Assembly (NCBI GenBank): GCA_902536385.1 | Contig: CACAWY010000001.1 | Span: forward strand, 1-64,000 | Reading direction: 5' to 3' | Origin: an uncultured Pelagibacteraceae bacterium | GTDB taxonomy: Bacteria > Pseudomonadota > Alphaproteobacteria > Pelagibacterales > Pelagibacteraceae | Length of the DNA: 64,000 bases | In this document: one piece after another, positions 8,553-17,882 of the stretch | Layout: the number at the start of each line of letters is the position of its first letter | How positions within the stretch are numbered: the first letter of the stretch is position 1 | Translations under genes and position numbers: made by a program | Notes under the pieces: model-generated | Told to the model about the DNA's origin: nothing | The model's input: the letters and a program-made list of their open reading frames with translations, nothing else | The model's database searches: none

Positions 8553-10543
8553 TAATTAGAATATTCTCTTAATTTCTTTTGAATAAAATTAGTTATTTTA
8601 TCTTCTGTTAAACCAAAATGACTGTAAACATCATTGTATGGTGCACTTTCTCCAAAACTATCAATTCCAATATTCACCCCCTTGTTTTTAATATATTTTT
8701 GCCAAGGCACAACGCTTCCAGCTTCTAATGTAACAATAAATGATTCTTCCTCTAAAATATTTTTACGAAAATCTTCTGATTGGTTATCAAAAAGTTCCAT
8801 ACATGGCATTGAAACTACTTTAGAGTGAATATTATTTTCTTTTAGTTTTGTTTGAACTTTTAAAGCAAGCTCAACCTCAGTACCTGAAGCGACTATTGTC
8901 AAATTGTTTTCATGAGAAGTAACGTTAACAACGTAAGCACCTTTTTCACATTTATTTTCTATTGTATTTTTAGGGTTTATGTAAGGAACCTTTTGCCTTG
9001 ATAAAGCTATAACACTAGGGGTGTCTGAACTTTTCAAAGCTAATTCCCAACACTCTAAAGTTTCATTTATATCCGCAGGTCTAAAAACGTATAAGTTTGG
9101 TATTGCTCGAAGACCAGCAAGTTGTTCAATAGGTTGGTGAGTGGGTCCGTCTTCTCCTAAACCAATGGAGTCGTGAGAAAAAATATATATCACTCTAAGA
9201 CCCATTAAAGCAGATAATCTTATTGAAGGTTTAGAATAGTCAGAAAAAATTAAAAAAGTTCCACCAAAGGGAATCAACCCACCGTAAAGAGCCAAACCAT
9301 TCATAACAGCGGACATACCGTGTTCTCTAACTCCATAATGTATGTAATTACCATCAAAATTTTTGGAATTAATAACCTTAGAGTTGTTGGTTTTTGTATT
9401 ATTAGAGCCGCTTAAGTCAGCAGATCCTCCAATTACTTGTGGAAGCAACTTAGAAATACTTTCAATCGAGGCCATGGAACATTGTCGAGTTGCTAGGTTA
9501 GGTTTTAAGTCAAAATATTTAGTTTTCTCTTTTTCGATTAATTTTTCTAAATCTCTTAAATCAGAATTAATATAATTTTTTTCCAAATCGATTTTCACTT
9601 TAGAGTTTTTTTTGTTGAGTATTTCTTGCCATTTTTTTTCTAAAATTTCACCTTTATTTCCGATTTTTCTCCATTCGCTCAACACTTCCTGTGGAATCTC
9701 AAAAGGTTTATTTTTCCATTTTAGTTTTTTTCTTACCAATATTATTTCTTCATCACCTAGAGGAGAACCGTGTGAAGAAGCTTTTCCAGATTTGTTAGGC
9801 GAGCCAAAGCCAATGACAGTTTTACAAGATACAATAGTAGGTTTGTTTGACTTACATGCCTTTGATATGGCTTTAAATATTTGTTTTTCGTTATGTCCAT
9901 TAATATCTAAAAAGTTCCATCCATATGACTCAAATCTTTTTTTATAATTATCAGAAACACTTAATGAAGTAGAACCGTCTATAGAAATTTTATTATTGTC
10001 AAAAAAAACTATTAAATTTTTAAGTCTTAAATGACCTGCTAAACTCATTGCCTCATGACTTACACCCTCCATTAGATCTCCGTCGCTTGCAATTACGTAA
10101 GTTTTATTATTAATAATATTTGAACCAAATTTTTTTCTATATATTTCTTCTGCTATTGCCATTCCAACAGCATTTCCTAAACCTTGACCTAATGGTCCAG
10201 TAGTTGTTTCTATTCCAGATCCTTTTTTAAACTCAGGATGACCAGCGCAAATCGAGTTTAATTGTCTAAAATTTTTTATGTCTTCAATAGAAACTGAATT
10301 GTAACCCGTTAAGTAAAGTAAAGAATAAAGAAGCATTGACCCATGTCCTGCAGACAAAATAAATCTATCTCGATTAATCCACTCAGGATTTTTTGGATTA
10401 AACCTCAGGTGGTATTTAAACAAAACTGTAGCTACGTCCGCCATGCCCATTGGCATTCCAGGATGGCCAGATTTAGCTTTTTGAACAGCATCGATTGATA
10501 AAAATCTTACTGCATTTGATAATTGATTTAAATTTACGCTCAC
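8552..10543 (-). CDS. tkt: Transketolase
   Basis: Thiamine-diphosphate enzyme that moves two-carbon units between sugar phosphates. The 663 residues carry [10 protein letters not shown] (24-33), the ThDP motif SDGDLMEG (153-160, ending in a conserved Asn-Asn pair DNNKISIDG), [10 protein letters not shown] and [11 protein letters not shown]. It is the first gene of a minus-strand unit tkt-pgk-fba-thiE-efp-suhB and is divergent from the zapA operon; the 57-base gap at 10544-10600 must hold both promoters. Confidence 0.98.
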   Translation of the reverse strand: MSVNLNQLSNAVRFLSIDAVQKAKSGHPGMPMGMADVATVLFKYHLRFNPKNPEWINRDRFILSAGHGSMLLYSLLYLTGYNSVSIEDIKNFRQLNSICAGHPEFKKGSGIETTTGPLGQGLGNAVGMAIAEEIYRKKFGSNIINNKTYVIASDGDLMEGVSHEAMSLAGHLRLKNLIVFFDNNKISIDGSTSLSVSDNYKKRFESYGWNFLDINGHNEKQIFKAISKACKSNKPTIVSCKTVIGFGSPNKSGKASSHGSPLGDEEIILVRKKLKWKNKPFEIPQEVLSEWRKIGNKGEILEKKWQEILNKKNSKVKIDLEKNYINSDLRDLEKLIEKEKTKYFDLKPNLATRQCSMASIESISKLLPQVIGGSADLSGSNNTKTNNSKVINSKNFDGNYIHYGVREHGMSAVMNGLALYGGLIPFGGTFLIFSDYSKPSIRLSALMGLRVIYIFSHDSIGLGEDGPTHQPIEQLAGLRAIPNLYVFRPADINETLECWELALKSSDTPSVIALSRQKVPYINPKNTIENKCEKGAYVVNVTSHENNLTIVASGTEVELALKVQTKLKENNIHSKVVSMPCMELFDNQSEDFRKNILEEESFIVTLEAGSVVPWQKYIKNKGVNIGIDSFGESAPYNDVYSHFGLTEDKITNFIQKKLREYSN

Positions 10544-10600
10544 TTTTAATAACCTATATAGACTTAAAGTAAGTATATCAATAATATGATATAATAATTT

Positions 10601-10924
10601 ATGAGCACAATTGAAAAGAAAGAAAAAAATTTAAATCAATTAATAAACAAACTTAATTCTTTAACTCTTAGTTATTCACAACCTACCTACGAAATTGAAA
10701 AAATCAAAACTGAGAAAAATGAAATAATGAGACAAAAAATTGAATTAGAAAATAAAAATCAAGAATTGTTGAGAGAACATAAATATTTGAGAGAAAAAAT
10801 TAAGAATTTACAAAATGAGGTAAAAAAGAGATTAGATTTAGAGGATAATTTTAACCAAGAGATTGACGAACTTAGCAAGGAGACTGAAAATTTAGTAACA
10901 GAGATTGAAAAATGGCAAATGTAA
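10601..10924 (+). CDS. Coiled-coil protein upstream of ZapA (unnamed)
   Basis: A 107-residue acidic/basic, almost entirely helical protein with no Cys or Pro-rich parts; heptad-like Leu/Ile spacing runs from about residue 25 to 104 (for example [20 protein letters not shown]). No catalytic motif is visible. It overlaps zapA by 13 bases and shares its promoter, so a division-related role is likely by context. It resembles the short coiled-coil (DUF4164-like) proteins found before zapA in other alphaproteobacteria, a comparison made from memory. Confidence 0.7.
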   Translation: MSTIEKKEKNLNQLINKLNSLTLSYSQPTYEIEKIKTEKNEIMRQKIELENKNQELLREHKYLREKIKNLQNEVKKRLDLEDNFNQEIDELSKETENLVTEIEKWQM

Positions 10925-11358
10925 ACGTCAAATTTAATAATAAAGATTATCTTCTTTCTTGTGACGACGGACAAGAGGAGTCATTAAAAAAATTAACGAA
11001 ATTTTTAGACAAAAAATATTCAGAACTAAAAGATAAACTTGGAAATATTGGAGAAAATAAGCTTTTATTAATTACAACAATTCAACTAATTGATGAGTAT
11101 TTTGATTTAAAGCAAAAAGTTACCCAACAAAAATTAAAATTAGATGAAATATCAAATAAGTTCAAAGAAATAAGATCATTAGCTATTGAATATAAAAAAG
11201 ATAAAGATAATGAAATTCATAAACTTAATAAAGAAATGGAAAATTTTAAAAAGACTATTGAGGAAAACAACGATCTTTACGAGTCATTGCTTGATAAAAC
11301 AACTCAATCCTTGGAAAAGATTATTTCTAACACTGAGTCTCTATCTAAAATACAATAG
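10912..11358 (+). CDS. zapA: Cell division protein ZapA
   Basis: Binds and bundles FtsZ filaments at mid-cell. The 148-residue product has the N-terminal ZapA domain ([20 protein letters not shown], then LTKFLDKKYSEL) and a long C-terminal coiled coil, longer than the ~110-residue E. coli protein. It overlaps the upstream coiled-coil gene and abuts the following cyclo-ligase with no gap, so the 6S RNA gene often found between zapA and the cyclo-ligase gene is absent here. Confidence 0.87.
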   Translation: MANVNVKFNNKDYLLSCDDGQEESLKKLTKFLDKKYSELKDKLGNIGENKLLLITTIQLIDEYFDLKQKVTQQKLKLDEISNKFKEIRSLAIEYKKDKDNEIHKLNKEMENFKKTIEENNDLYESLLDKTTQSLEKIISNTESLSKIQ

Positions 11359-11910
11359 ATGGATAAAAAAAAGCTTATTAGACTTCAGTTCTTAAAAAAA
11401 AGAAAAAAAAACTATTTTGAGATAAACGATAAGTTTTTTTATCCTTTAATTAGATTGATCAAAAAAATTAAAAATAAAAAAAAAAATATTTCATTATATT
11501 ATCCAAGCAACTACGAGGTTAATATTTTAAAAATTCTAAACATAGCTTTCTTTGCAGAATTTACCTTTTCATTACCTGTGATCAAAAAAAACAACCATAT
11601 GGATTTTTTTATATGGAAAAAAAATGATATATTGTATTTAAACAACTACGGTATACTTGAACCAATCTCATCTAAGAAAGTTAATCCATCTATTATTTTA
11701 GTTCCCTTAATTGCCTACGATAGAAACAAGAATAGAATAGGATATGGTAAAGGGTATTATGATAGATACTTAAACAGTTATTTAAATAGACACAAAGAAA
11801 CACTGACAGTCGGTGTTGCCTTTTCTTTTCAGAAACACCATAAACTTCCAGTAGATAAAAATGATTTTAAATTAGATTTTATAATTACAGAAAAAGGTAT
11901 CATAAAATGA
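11359..11910 (+). CDS. fthC: 5-formyltetrahydrofolate cyclo-ligase
   Basis: ATP-dependent conversion of 5-formyl-THF to 5,10-methenyl-THF, returning folate to the one-carbon pool. The 183-residue protein has the substrate/ATP motif GYGKGYYDRY (128-137) preceded by VPLIAYDRNKNR; the Lys/Arg-rich N-terminus stands where the ATP-binding KK..R segment lies. It starts at the base after the zapA stop and overlaps the next gene by four bases. Confidence 0.92.
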   Translation: MDKKKLIRLQFLKKRKKNYFEINDKFFYPLIRLIKKIKNKKKNISLYYPSNYEVNILKILNIAFFAEFTFSLPVIKKNNHMDFFIWKKNDILYLNNYGILEPISSKKVNPSIILVPLIAYDRNKNRIGYGKGYYDRYLNSYLNRHKETLTVGVAFSFQKHHKLPVDKNDFKLDFIITEKGIIK

Positions 11911-12713
11911 GAATTTTAGTTCTTGGAGATGCTATGGGTTTGTCAGGAAGAGAAGCTTTAAAAAAGAATCTTCCCGAGATAATTAAAAATTATAAAATAG
12001 ATTTTTCAGTTATAAATGGCGAAAATGCTGCTGATGATGGAAAAGGTATTACAGAAGAAATAGCTAAGGATTTTTTTTCTTTAGGAATTGATGTTATTAC
12101 CTCAGGAAATCATATTTGGGATAAAGAGGAAACAACAAAATATATAGAGCAAGAAAGTAGACTTCTTAGACCAGCTAATTTAGCAGAGGGCTCTCCAGGG
12201 AAAGGGTTTGGTATTTTTGTTACAAAAGATAAGAAGTATAAAATTGGAGTTATTAATCTTATGGGAAATGTCTTTATGAGAAAAACTGAAGATGTTTTTA
12301 AAAAAGCAAAAGAGATATGTAAAAAAATTGTATTAAAAAAAAATGTTGATTTTTTGGTTGTTGATTTTCACGGTGAGATAACAAGTGAGAAAATGGCCAT
12401 GGGACATTTTTTTGACGGCACCTCTACCTGCTTAGTTGGAACGCATACCCATGTACCAACTGCAGATACAAGAATTTTAGAAAAAGGAACCGCATATCAA
12501 ACTGATATAGGGATGTGTGGCGACTACAATTCTGTTATTGGCATGAACAAAGAAAATTCATTGAAAAAGTTTTTTAAAGATAAGGACGCAACAAAGCATT
12601 TTCCAGCAAATGGAGAAGGCACTATATCAGGTATTATAGTTGAAGCAGACGAAACAACAGGTTTAGCAAAAAATGTTTCAAGATTAATCATTGGCGGAAA
12701 TTTAGTAAAATAG
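11907..12713 (+). CDS. YmdB-family metallophosphoesterase
   Basis: Two-metal phosphoesterase of the YmdB/TIGR00282 family; Bacillus YmdB hydrolyses cyclic nucleotides. Metal-binding motifs are all present: Asp8 in LGDAMG, NGEN (37-40), GNHIWD (67-72), DFHGE (153-157) and GTHTHVPTAD (178-187). The 268-residue length is standard. It sits between the cyclo-ligase and yebC, each junction overlapping or nearly so, showing a tight operon. Substrate in this organism is unknown. Confidence 0.9.
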   Translation: MRILVLGDAMGLSGREALKKNLPEIIKNYKIDFSVINGENAADDGKGITEEIAKDFFSLGIDVITSGNHIWDKEETTKYIEQESRLLRPANLAEGSPGKGFGIFVTKDKKYKIGVINLMGNVFMRKTEDVFKKAKEICKKIVLKKNVDFLVVDFHGEITSEKMAMGHFFDGTSTCLVGTHTHVPTADTRILEKGTAYQTDIGMCGDYNSVIGMNKENSLKKFFKDKDATKHFPANGEGTISGIIVEADETTGLAKNVSRLIIGGNLVK

Positions 12714-12715
12714 AT

Positions 12716-13438
12716 ATGGCAGGACATTCTCATTGGGCTGGTATAAAGCATAAAAAAGGTCGAGCAGATAAAGAAAGATCAAAAATATTTTCAAAAATCT
12801 CAAGGGAGATTACTGTTGCAGCTAAGCTGGGAGATAAAGATCCAAACATGAATCCTAGGTTGCGAACAGCCATTCAAGCAGCAAAACAAGCTAATATGCC
12901 CAAAGACAATATTTCTAGAGCGATTAGTAAATCAGAGTTTTCAGATAATAAAAATTATGAAAATCTTAGATATGAGGGTTTTGGACCATTCAACACTGCT
13001 TTAATAATTGAGACATTAACTGATAATAAAAATAGATCAGCATCTAGTATAAGAACTGTATTACAAAAAAATGGAGGAACACTTGGGGAGTCAGGTTCTA
13101 CATCCCACATGTTCAATAATTGTGGAATTATTCACATCGATAAAAAGAAAATCAGCGAAGAGGAAGCTTTTGAAATAGCTATAGACTTAGGAGCAAAAGA
13201 TTGTGTAAAAAAAGATAGTTATCACGAGATTATCACTGCAAAAGAAGATTTTTATAAAATTAAAACAGAACTAGAGAAGAAAATAGACACTTTCGTCTAC
13301 TCAGCCATCGAATGGCGACCTCTTAATTATCTTAATTTAGATAACGATCAAAGTAAAAAAATGTTAGAAGTCTTAAGCGCATTAGAGGAATTAGATGACG
13401 TTCAAAATATATTTACAAATGCAAGTTTAGAAAATTAA
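12716..13438 (+). CDS. yebC: YebC/PmpR-family protein
   Basis: Widely conserved 240-residue protein, annotated as a transcription regulator and more recently tied to translation of proline-rich stretches. The hallmark N-terminus MAGHSHWAGIKHKKGRADK is intact, followed by the KIFSKISREI and GGTLGESGSTSHMF blocks. It lies just upstream of ruvC, the gene order usual in many proteobacteria. Confidence 0.95.
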   Translation: MAGHSHWAGIKHKKGRADKERSKIFSKISREITVAAKLGDKDPNMNPRLRTAIQAAKQANMPKDNISRAISKSEFSDNKNYENLRYEGFGPFNTALIIETLTDNKNRSASSIRTVLQKNGGTLGESGSTSHMFNNCGIIHIDKKKISEEEAFEIAIDLGAKDCVKKDSYHEIITAKEDFYKIKTELEKKIDTFVYSAIEWRPLNYLNLDNDQSKKMLEVLSALEELDDVQNIFTNASLEN

Positions 13439-13441
13439 AAT

Positions 13442-13933
13442 ATGAAGGTGATTGGCATAGATCCTGGGTTGAGTGGAGCGATAGCAATACTAGAGAATAA
13501 CAAAGTTTTGGGTATATTTGATATGCCTGTAATGTCAGAAGGGAAAAAAAATAAAAGGCAATTAAATAGTGCTCAATTAGTTAATATTATTAAAGAAAAT
13601 ATAATGAAAGATGAGGAAATAGCAGTTGTTGTAGAACAAGTAAATGCAATGCCAGGTCAAGGAGTAACTAGCATGTTCAATTTTGGACAGACTTTTGGAG
13701 CCATTAAAGGTGTTTGTGCCGCTCTTAATCTTCCTATTTTTTTTGTAAGACCTTCTAAATGGAAAAAACATTTTGAGTTGATAAATTCTTCAAAAGACTC
13801 TAGTAGAACAAAAGTCATAGAAATGTACCCGTCTTTATCAAACCAGTTAACTAAAAAAAAAGACGTAAATAAATCAGATGCTATTTTAATAGCTAAATTT
13901 TACATTGATACAAGATTTAAAGATAATAATTAA
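13442..13933 (+). CDS. ruvC: RuvC-like Holliday junction resolvase, phage-type variant
   Basis: RNase H-fold endonuclease expected to cut Holliday junctions. The acidic residues are Asp7 (GIDPGLSGA), Glu65 (VVVEQVNAMPGQG), Asp141 and Asp146 (KKDVNKSDAILIA). Cellular RuvC typically has DAADA near the end; the wider spacing here, the EQV.AMPGQGV..MFNFG block and the 'GLSGAIA' start match the RuvC-like nucleases of phages. It stands right after yebC and before tolQ, the classical ruvC site, but ruvA and ruvB do not follow: only 57 bases separate it from tolQ. Confidence 0.82.
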   Translation: MKVIGIDPGLSGAIAILENNKVLGIFDMPVMSEGKKNKRQLNSAQLVNIIKENIMKDEEIAVVVEQVNAMPGQGVTSMFNFGQTFGAIKGVCAALNLPIFFVRPSKWKKHFELINSSKDSSRTKVIEMYPSLSNQLTKKKDVNKSDAILIAKFYIDTRFKDNN

Positions 13934-13990
13934 TCTTAATTTGATAAAAAACGCCAAATTCATGACACATTCTAAAAGTAATCAACTTTA

Positions 13991-14671
13991 ATGGAACAAG
14001 ATATTGCAGCTCAAGTTGTTGGATTAGGAGGAGCATCAGACTTTACTTTATGGAGTCTTTTTATGAGAGCAGATTTTGTAGTAAAATTTGTGATTATACT
14101 TCTAATAGCTAGCTCAATATTCTCTTGGGCGTTAATTTTTGATAAATTTAAGTTATTTAAGGCTATAAATAAATCTACAACGGACTTTGAAAAAAAATTC
14201 TGGAAGGCTAAATCAGCTGAGAGTTTTAACAGCAATCTTCCTGTTAATTCTAATGATCCAGCAACTTTAATTTTCAAAGCTGCTATGGCAGAACTTTTGA
14301 AAACAAAAAGACAATCTTCCGCAGTTCAGTCAGCTAGAGTAGAAAGAATTTTAGAAATAGCAACAGATAATGAATTAAAAAAAGTAGAGAAGAATTTTAC
14401 TTATTTAGCCACGATAGGTTCAACTGCTCCATTTATTGGCTTATTTGGAACAGTTTGGGGGATTATGAATTCGTTTCAATCTATTGCAATTTCAAGAAAT
14501 ACAAGTCTAGCTATTGTGGCTCCTGGGATAGCAGAGGCTTTATTCGCAACAGCTCTAGGTTTGTTAGCAGCTATACCAGCAGTTGTAGCTTATAATAAAT
14601 TTAATAGCGACTCTAGAAGATACTTTTCTAAAATTGATAGCTTTTCAAAAAGATTTTTATCAATTATTTAA
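13991..14671 (+). CDS. tolQ: Tol-Pal system protein TolQ
   Basis: Inner-membrane stator protein of the Tol-Pal machine, related to ExbB and MotA, which uses the proton gradient to drive envelope constriction at division. The 226 residues hold three hydrophobic segments: about 29-47 (VKFVIILLIASSIFSWALIF), 140-160 (IGSTAPFIGLFGTVWGIM) and 175-200 (IAPGIAEALFATALGLLAAIP region). First gene of tolQRAB-pal-cpoB. Confidence 0.95.
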   Translation: MEQDIAAQVVGLGGASDFTLWSLFMRADFVVKFVIILLIASSIFSWALIFDKFKLFKAINKSTTDFEKKFWKAKSAESFNSNLPVNSNDPATLIFKAAMAELLKTKRQSSAVQSARVERILEIATDNELKKVEKNFTYLATIGSTAPFIGLFGTVWGIMNSFQSIAISRNTSLAIVAPGIAEALFATALGLLAAIPAVVAYNKFNSDSRRYFSKIDSFSKRFLSII

Positions 14672-14673
14672 TA

Positions 14674-15087
14674 ATGGCAATCAAATTTAATCGCTCAAAA
14701 AATGAACCAATGAGTGAAATTAACGTTACTCCATTTGTTGATGTAATGTTAGTGTTGTTGATTATCTTCATGGTGACAGCACCTTTACTTACCGTTGGGG
14801 TGCAAGTAGATTTGCCAGAGTCAGCAGCTGACTCGCTTCCAGACGATCAAGAGCCATTGACAATAAGTATAAATTCTAAAGGGGAGATTTACATTCAAGA
14901 ACATCAAGTCACCTATCAAAAGATGGTACCAAAACTTTTAGCTATCGCTAAAAATCGAACAGATACAAGAATTTATGTAAGAGGTGATAAGAACATTAAT
15001 TATGGAAGAGTTTTAGAAGTAATGGGGACATTATCAGGCGCTGGGTTCTCAAAGGTTGCCTTGATTTCTGAACCATATAAGAATTAG
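14674..15087 (+). CDS. tolR: Tol-Pal system protein TolR
   Basis: ExbD/TolR-family partner of TolQ with one transmembrane helix and a periplasmic domain. The 137 residues start with a short cytoplasmic part, then INVTPFVDVMLVLLIIFMV with Asp23, the conserved proton-path residue, and a periplasmic domain ending in GAGFSKVALISE. It begins two bases after the tolQ stop. Confidence 0.95.
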   Translation: MAIKFNRSKNEPMSEINVTPFVDVMLVLLIIFMVTAPLLTVGVQVDLPESAADSLPDDQEPLTISINSKGEIYIQEHQVTYQKMVPKLLAIAKNRTDTRIYVRGDKNINYGRVLEVMGTLSGAGFSKVALISEPYKN

Positions 15088-15095
15088 GATGGAAT

Positions 15096-15905
15096 ATGAT
15101 AAAAAGTTTATTTTACTCACTCACTTTTCATTCTATAATGATACTCCTTACAGTGTTAAGTTTACCATTTATGCTTAGAGAACCTGTTGATTTACCACCA
15201 ATTGTTTCAGTAGAATTAATTCAAATTTCGGATAGGACAAATATACCTTTTGCACCAAAAGCGAGAAAAATAATCGAAGATTCAAAAAAAAAAGAGGACG
15301 AAAGGGTAGTTTCTGAACAGGCTCCACCAGCAGCAAAAGCTAAAGAAAAACCTGATAGAATTCCTCTACCTAATGAAAAAAAAGAAAAGAAAAAAATTAT
15401 TAAAAAGAAGCAAAATCCTGAAGAGATAGAGCCACAAATAAGACAATCTTCAGAATTTGAAAAAAAAGAAATTATAGATACAAATCAGATCGCAGCTTTG
15501 ATAGACAAAGCTAAGGAAGTAGAAGCTGTAAAACAAAAGAATGATAACAAAATTACTCAAAGTAGCAAAAAAAACTCATTTGCAACTGGACTTAGTTTGT
15601 CTGAAGAAGACGCGCTCAGAGCTCAAATATTTGGCTGCTGGAGTGTTCCTTTAGGATTACCTTACGATCAAGATTTGTTGGTTAGAGTCAAATTACAATT
15701 AAAAAAAGATGGAACTATAATGAAATCAGAAATATTGGATCATGAACGTATGAATAAACCTGGCCAAAAATTTTATAAAGTTTTAGCAGAAAGCGCCCTT
15801 AGAGCGGTAAGATTATGTCAACCTCTTAAAGTTCCTCCTACAGGTTACGATAAGTGGAAAGATATACAACTAAACTTCAATCCAACAGAAATGTTAAAAG
15901 GATAG
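15096..15905 (+). CDS. tolA: TolA-like periplasm-spanning protein
   Basis: Connects TolQR in the inner membrane to TolB/Pal. The 269-residue protein has one N-terminal membrane segment (about 6-27), a Pro-rich then Lys/Glu-rich extended middle (about 50-170) and a C-terminal globular domain with two cysteines (Cys near 183 and 242) that resembles the TonB/TolA C-terminal fold. Length is short for TolA (E. coli about 420) but position between tolR and tolB is decisive. A GGATGGA ribosome-binding site precedes the ATG. Confidence 0.87.
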   Translation: MIKSLFYSLTFHSIMILLTVLSLPFMLREPVDLPPIVSVELIQISDRTNIPFAPKARKIIEDSKKKEDERVVSEQAPPAAKAKEKPDRIPLPNEKKEKKKIIKKKQNPEEIEPQIRQSSEFEKKEIIDTNQIAALIDKAKEVEAVKQKNDNKITQSSKKNSFATGLSLSEEDALRAQIFGCWSVPLGLPYDQDLLVRVKLQLKKDGTIMKSEILDHERMNKPGQKFYKVLAESALRAVRLCQPLKVPPTGYDKWKDIQLNFNPTEMLKG

Positions 15906-15906
15906 A

Positions 15907-17244
15907 ATGAAAAAATTTATAATAATATTGTTATTTTATTTGTTATTTTTTAATAAACTTAGTGCCTTAATTGAGGTTGATATAACTAGAGGTAATTTAG
16001 ATCCACTTCCAATTGCAGTTTCACCCTTACACGTCGAAATTAACTCTGAAGATTATAAAGATCTAAAAGTCAAAAATTTAGGAAGTGATATATCCGAAAT
16101 AATTGAAAAAAATTTTAAAAATACAGGTTTGTTTAACCCTTTAAAAAAAGATGCTTTCGTTCAAAAACCTGATATTGCTCATTTAAAACCAAGATTTGAG
16201 GATTGGCGCTTAATTAAAGCTCAAGCGTTAGTAACTGGAAAATTACTTATAAAAGGAGAAAAGCTTAAAGTCGAGTTCAGACTGTGGGACTTGACTGCAG
16301 CACAGGAAATGACCGCTTTAGCTTTTACAACAACGCCTTCAAATTGGAGGAGAGTTGCACACATCATCTCTGATAAAATTTATGAGAGGCTTACTGGTGA
16401 AGAAGGTTATTTTGACACTAGAATAATCTATGTTGCAGAAAGTGGACCCAAAAGTCAAAGAGTAAAAAAACTTGCTATAATGGACCAAGATGGTTCTAAC
16501 ACAAAATACCTAACTCTAGGCAACGAACTCGTTTTGACACCTAGATTTAATCCTACAAATCAAATGGTAACTTATATGTCATATTTTAGAAATATGCCAA
16601 GAGTTTACTTATTGGATATTGAAACTGGCAATCAAGAAGTTGTTGGAAATTTTCCTGGAATGACTTTTGCTCCAAGATTCTCGCCTGATGGAAAAAAAAT
16701 TATAATGAGTTTTGCAAAAGATGGAAACTCAGATATTTTTACAATGGATTTAGACTCAAGAGTTGTTGAAAGAATTACCGAACATTCCTCGATTGACACC
16801 TCACCTTCATTTTCACCTGATGGAAAATTTATTGCTTTTAATTCTGATAGAAGTGGATTGCAACAAATTTATGTAATGAGAAGCGATGGAAGCAATGTGA
16901 AAAGAATTACATTTGGAAAGGGAATTTATGGAACCCCTGTTTGGTCTCCGAGAGGAGATTTAATAGCATTTACAAAAATGCATAAGGGAAGATTTTATAT
17001 TGGAGTTATGCGAACCGACGGAACAGGAGAAAGATTGCTTACAGAAAATTATTATCAAGAAGCCCCTTCCTGGTCCCCTAATGGAAGAGTTTTAGTTTTT
17101 TATAGAGAGACTAAAGCTGGAGAAAAGGGAGAGGGTTTTACCGCAAAATTATGGTCTATAGATATTACAGGTTATAATGAAAGAAGACTTTCCACTAAAA
17201 CTGACGCTTCAGACCCATCTTGGTCCTCATTATTATCTAAGTGA
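15907..17244 (+). CDS. tolB: Tol-Pal system beta-propeller protein TolB
   Basis: Periplasmic protein that binds Pal and TolA. The 445 residues start with a signal peptide (about 1-20), an N-terminal domain, then a beta-propeller built of repeats such as [48 protein letters not shown] and [13 protein letters not shown]. It starts one base after the tolA stop. Confidence 0.96.
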   Translation: MKKFIIILLFYLLFFNKLSALIEVDITRGNLDPLPIAVSPLHVEINSEDYKDLKVKNLGSDISEIIEKNFKNTGLFNPLKKDAFVQKPDIAHLKPRFEDWRLIKAQALVTGKLLIKGEKLKVEFRLWDLTAAQEMTALAFTTTPSNWRRVAHIISDKIYERLTGEEGYFDTRIIYVAESGPKSQRVKKLAIMDQDGSNTKYLTLGNELVLTPRFNPTNQMVTYMSYFRNMPRVYLLDIETGNQEVVGNFPGMTFAPRFSPDGKKIIMSFAKDGNSDIFTMDLDSRVVERITEHSSIDTSPSFSPDGKFIAFNSDRSGLQQIYVMRSDGSNVKRITFGKGIYGTPVWSPRGDLIAFTKMHKGRFYIGVMRTDGTGERLLTENYYQEAPSWSPNGRVLVFYRETKAGEKGEGFTAKLWSIDITGYNERRLSTKTDASDPSWSSLLSK

Positions 17245-17319
17245 GGTTGAATTTTATGTAAAATATACTTGAATAACTTGAAATAATTTGAAATAACCAC
17301 AATGAACCTAGGGGTAAAA

Positions 17320-17796
17320 ATGACACTAAAATCGAATTTAAAAAACATATTTGCATTACTAGTTGCTACTTTAATGCTTAGCGCTTGTTCAACTGCAAAA
17401 AAATCTGGCGATATTGACGGAGATGTATATACCGGTAAAGAAACGGTTGAATATTTAGCAGCAGGAGTTCCAGACAGAGTATTTTTTGCTACAAATAAAT
17501 CTTCTTTAACAACTGCTTCAAGAGCAACTTTAAGAAAGCAAGCTACTTTCTTAAGAAAGAATAAAAATTTAAACGTTGTGATAGAAGGTCATGCTGATGA
17601 AAGAGGTACGAGAGAGTACAACTTAGCTTTAGGAGAGAGAAGAGCCAACGCAGCTAGAGACTATTTAATGACTTACGGTATATCAGGTAAAAGAATATCA
17701 GTAATAAGTTATGGTAAAGAGAAACCAGTAAATCCAAAATCTTCACCAATAGCTTGGTCACAAAACAGAAGATCAGTAACAGTTAAAGTAAATTAA
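17320..17796 (+). CDS. pal: Peptidoglycan-associated lipoprotein Pal
   Basis: Outer-membrane lipoprotein that anchors peptidoglycan through an OmpA-like domain and ends the Tol-Pal chain. From the chosen start the product has 158 residues: a lipoprotein signal with lipobox LSAC (Cys23) and the OmpA domain signature GHADERGTREYNLALGERRA. An ATG six codons earlier (17302) is in frame, but AGGGG lies five bases before the ATG at 17320 and nothing comparable precedes 17302. A strong terminator follows. Confidence 0.95.
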   Translation: MTLKSNLKNIFALLVATLMLSACSTAKKSGDIDGDVYTGKETVEYLAAGVPDRVFFATNKSSLTTASRATLRKQATFLRKNKNLNVVIEGHADERGTREYNLALGERRANAARDYLMTYGISGKRISVISYGKEKPVNPKSSPIAWSQNRRSVTVKVN

Positions 17797-17813
17797 AAGT
17801 CTAATTTTTAACT

Positions 17814-17855
17814 AAAAAGACCCTTTAATATAATTAATTAAAGGGTCTTTTTTTT
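17814..17855 (+). terminator. Intrinsic terminator after pal
   Basis: A 13-base-pair or longer stem made of AAAAAGACCCTTT and AAAGGGTCTTTTT arms (the AT-rich inner part can extend pairing) encloses a short AT loop and ends in eight T. It separates tolQRAB-pal from cpoB-tilS. It is one of only two clear intrinsic terminators in the window. Confidence 0.93.
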
Positions 17856-17882
17856 GCCATTTTGTAACAATAGTAATTTAAA

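Noticed and set aside
10544-10600. Possible riboswitch before transketolase
   Set aside because: 57 AT-rich bases without conserved thiamine (TPP) riboswitch parts.
11186-11395. 69-codon frame inside zapA and the cyclo-ligase
   Set aside because: Alternative frame of a Lys/Ile-rich coiled coil; both host genes are well supported.
17245-17319. AGGTTG ribosome-like site followed by ATG TAA before pal
   Set aside because: A start-stop pair with no obvious role; likely chance in AT-rich DNA.
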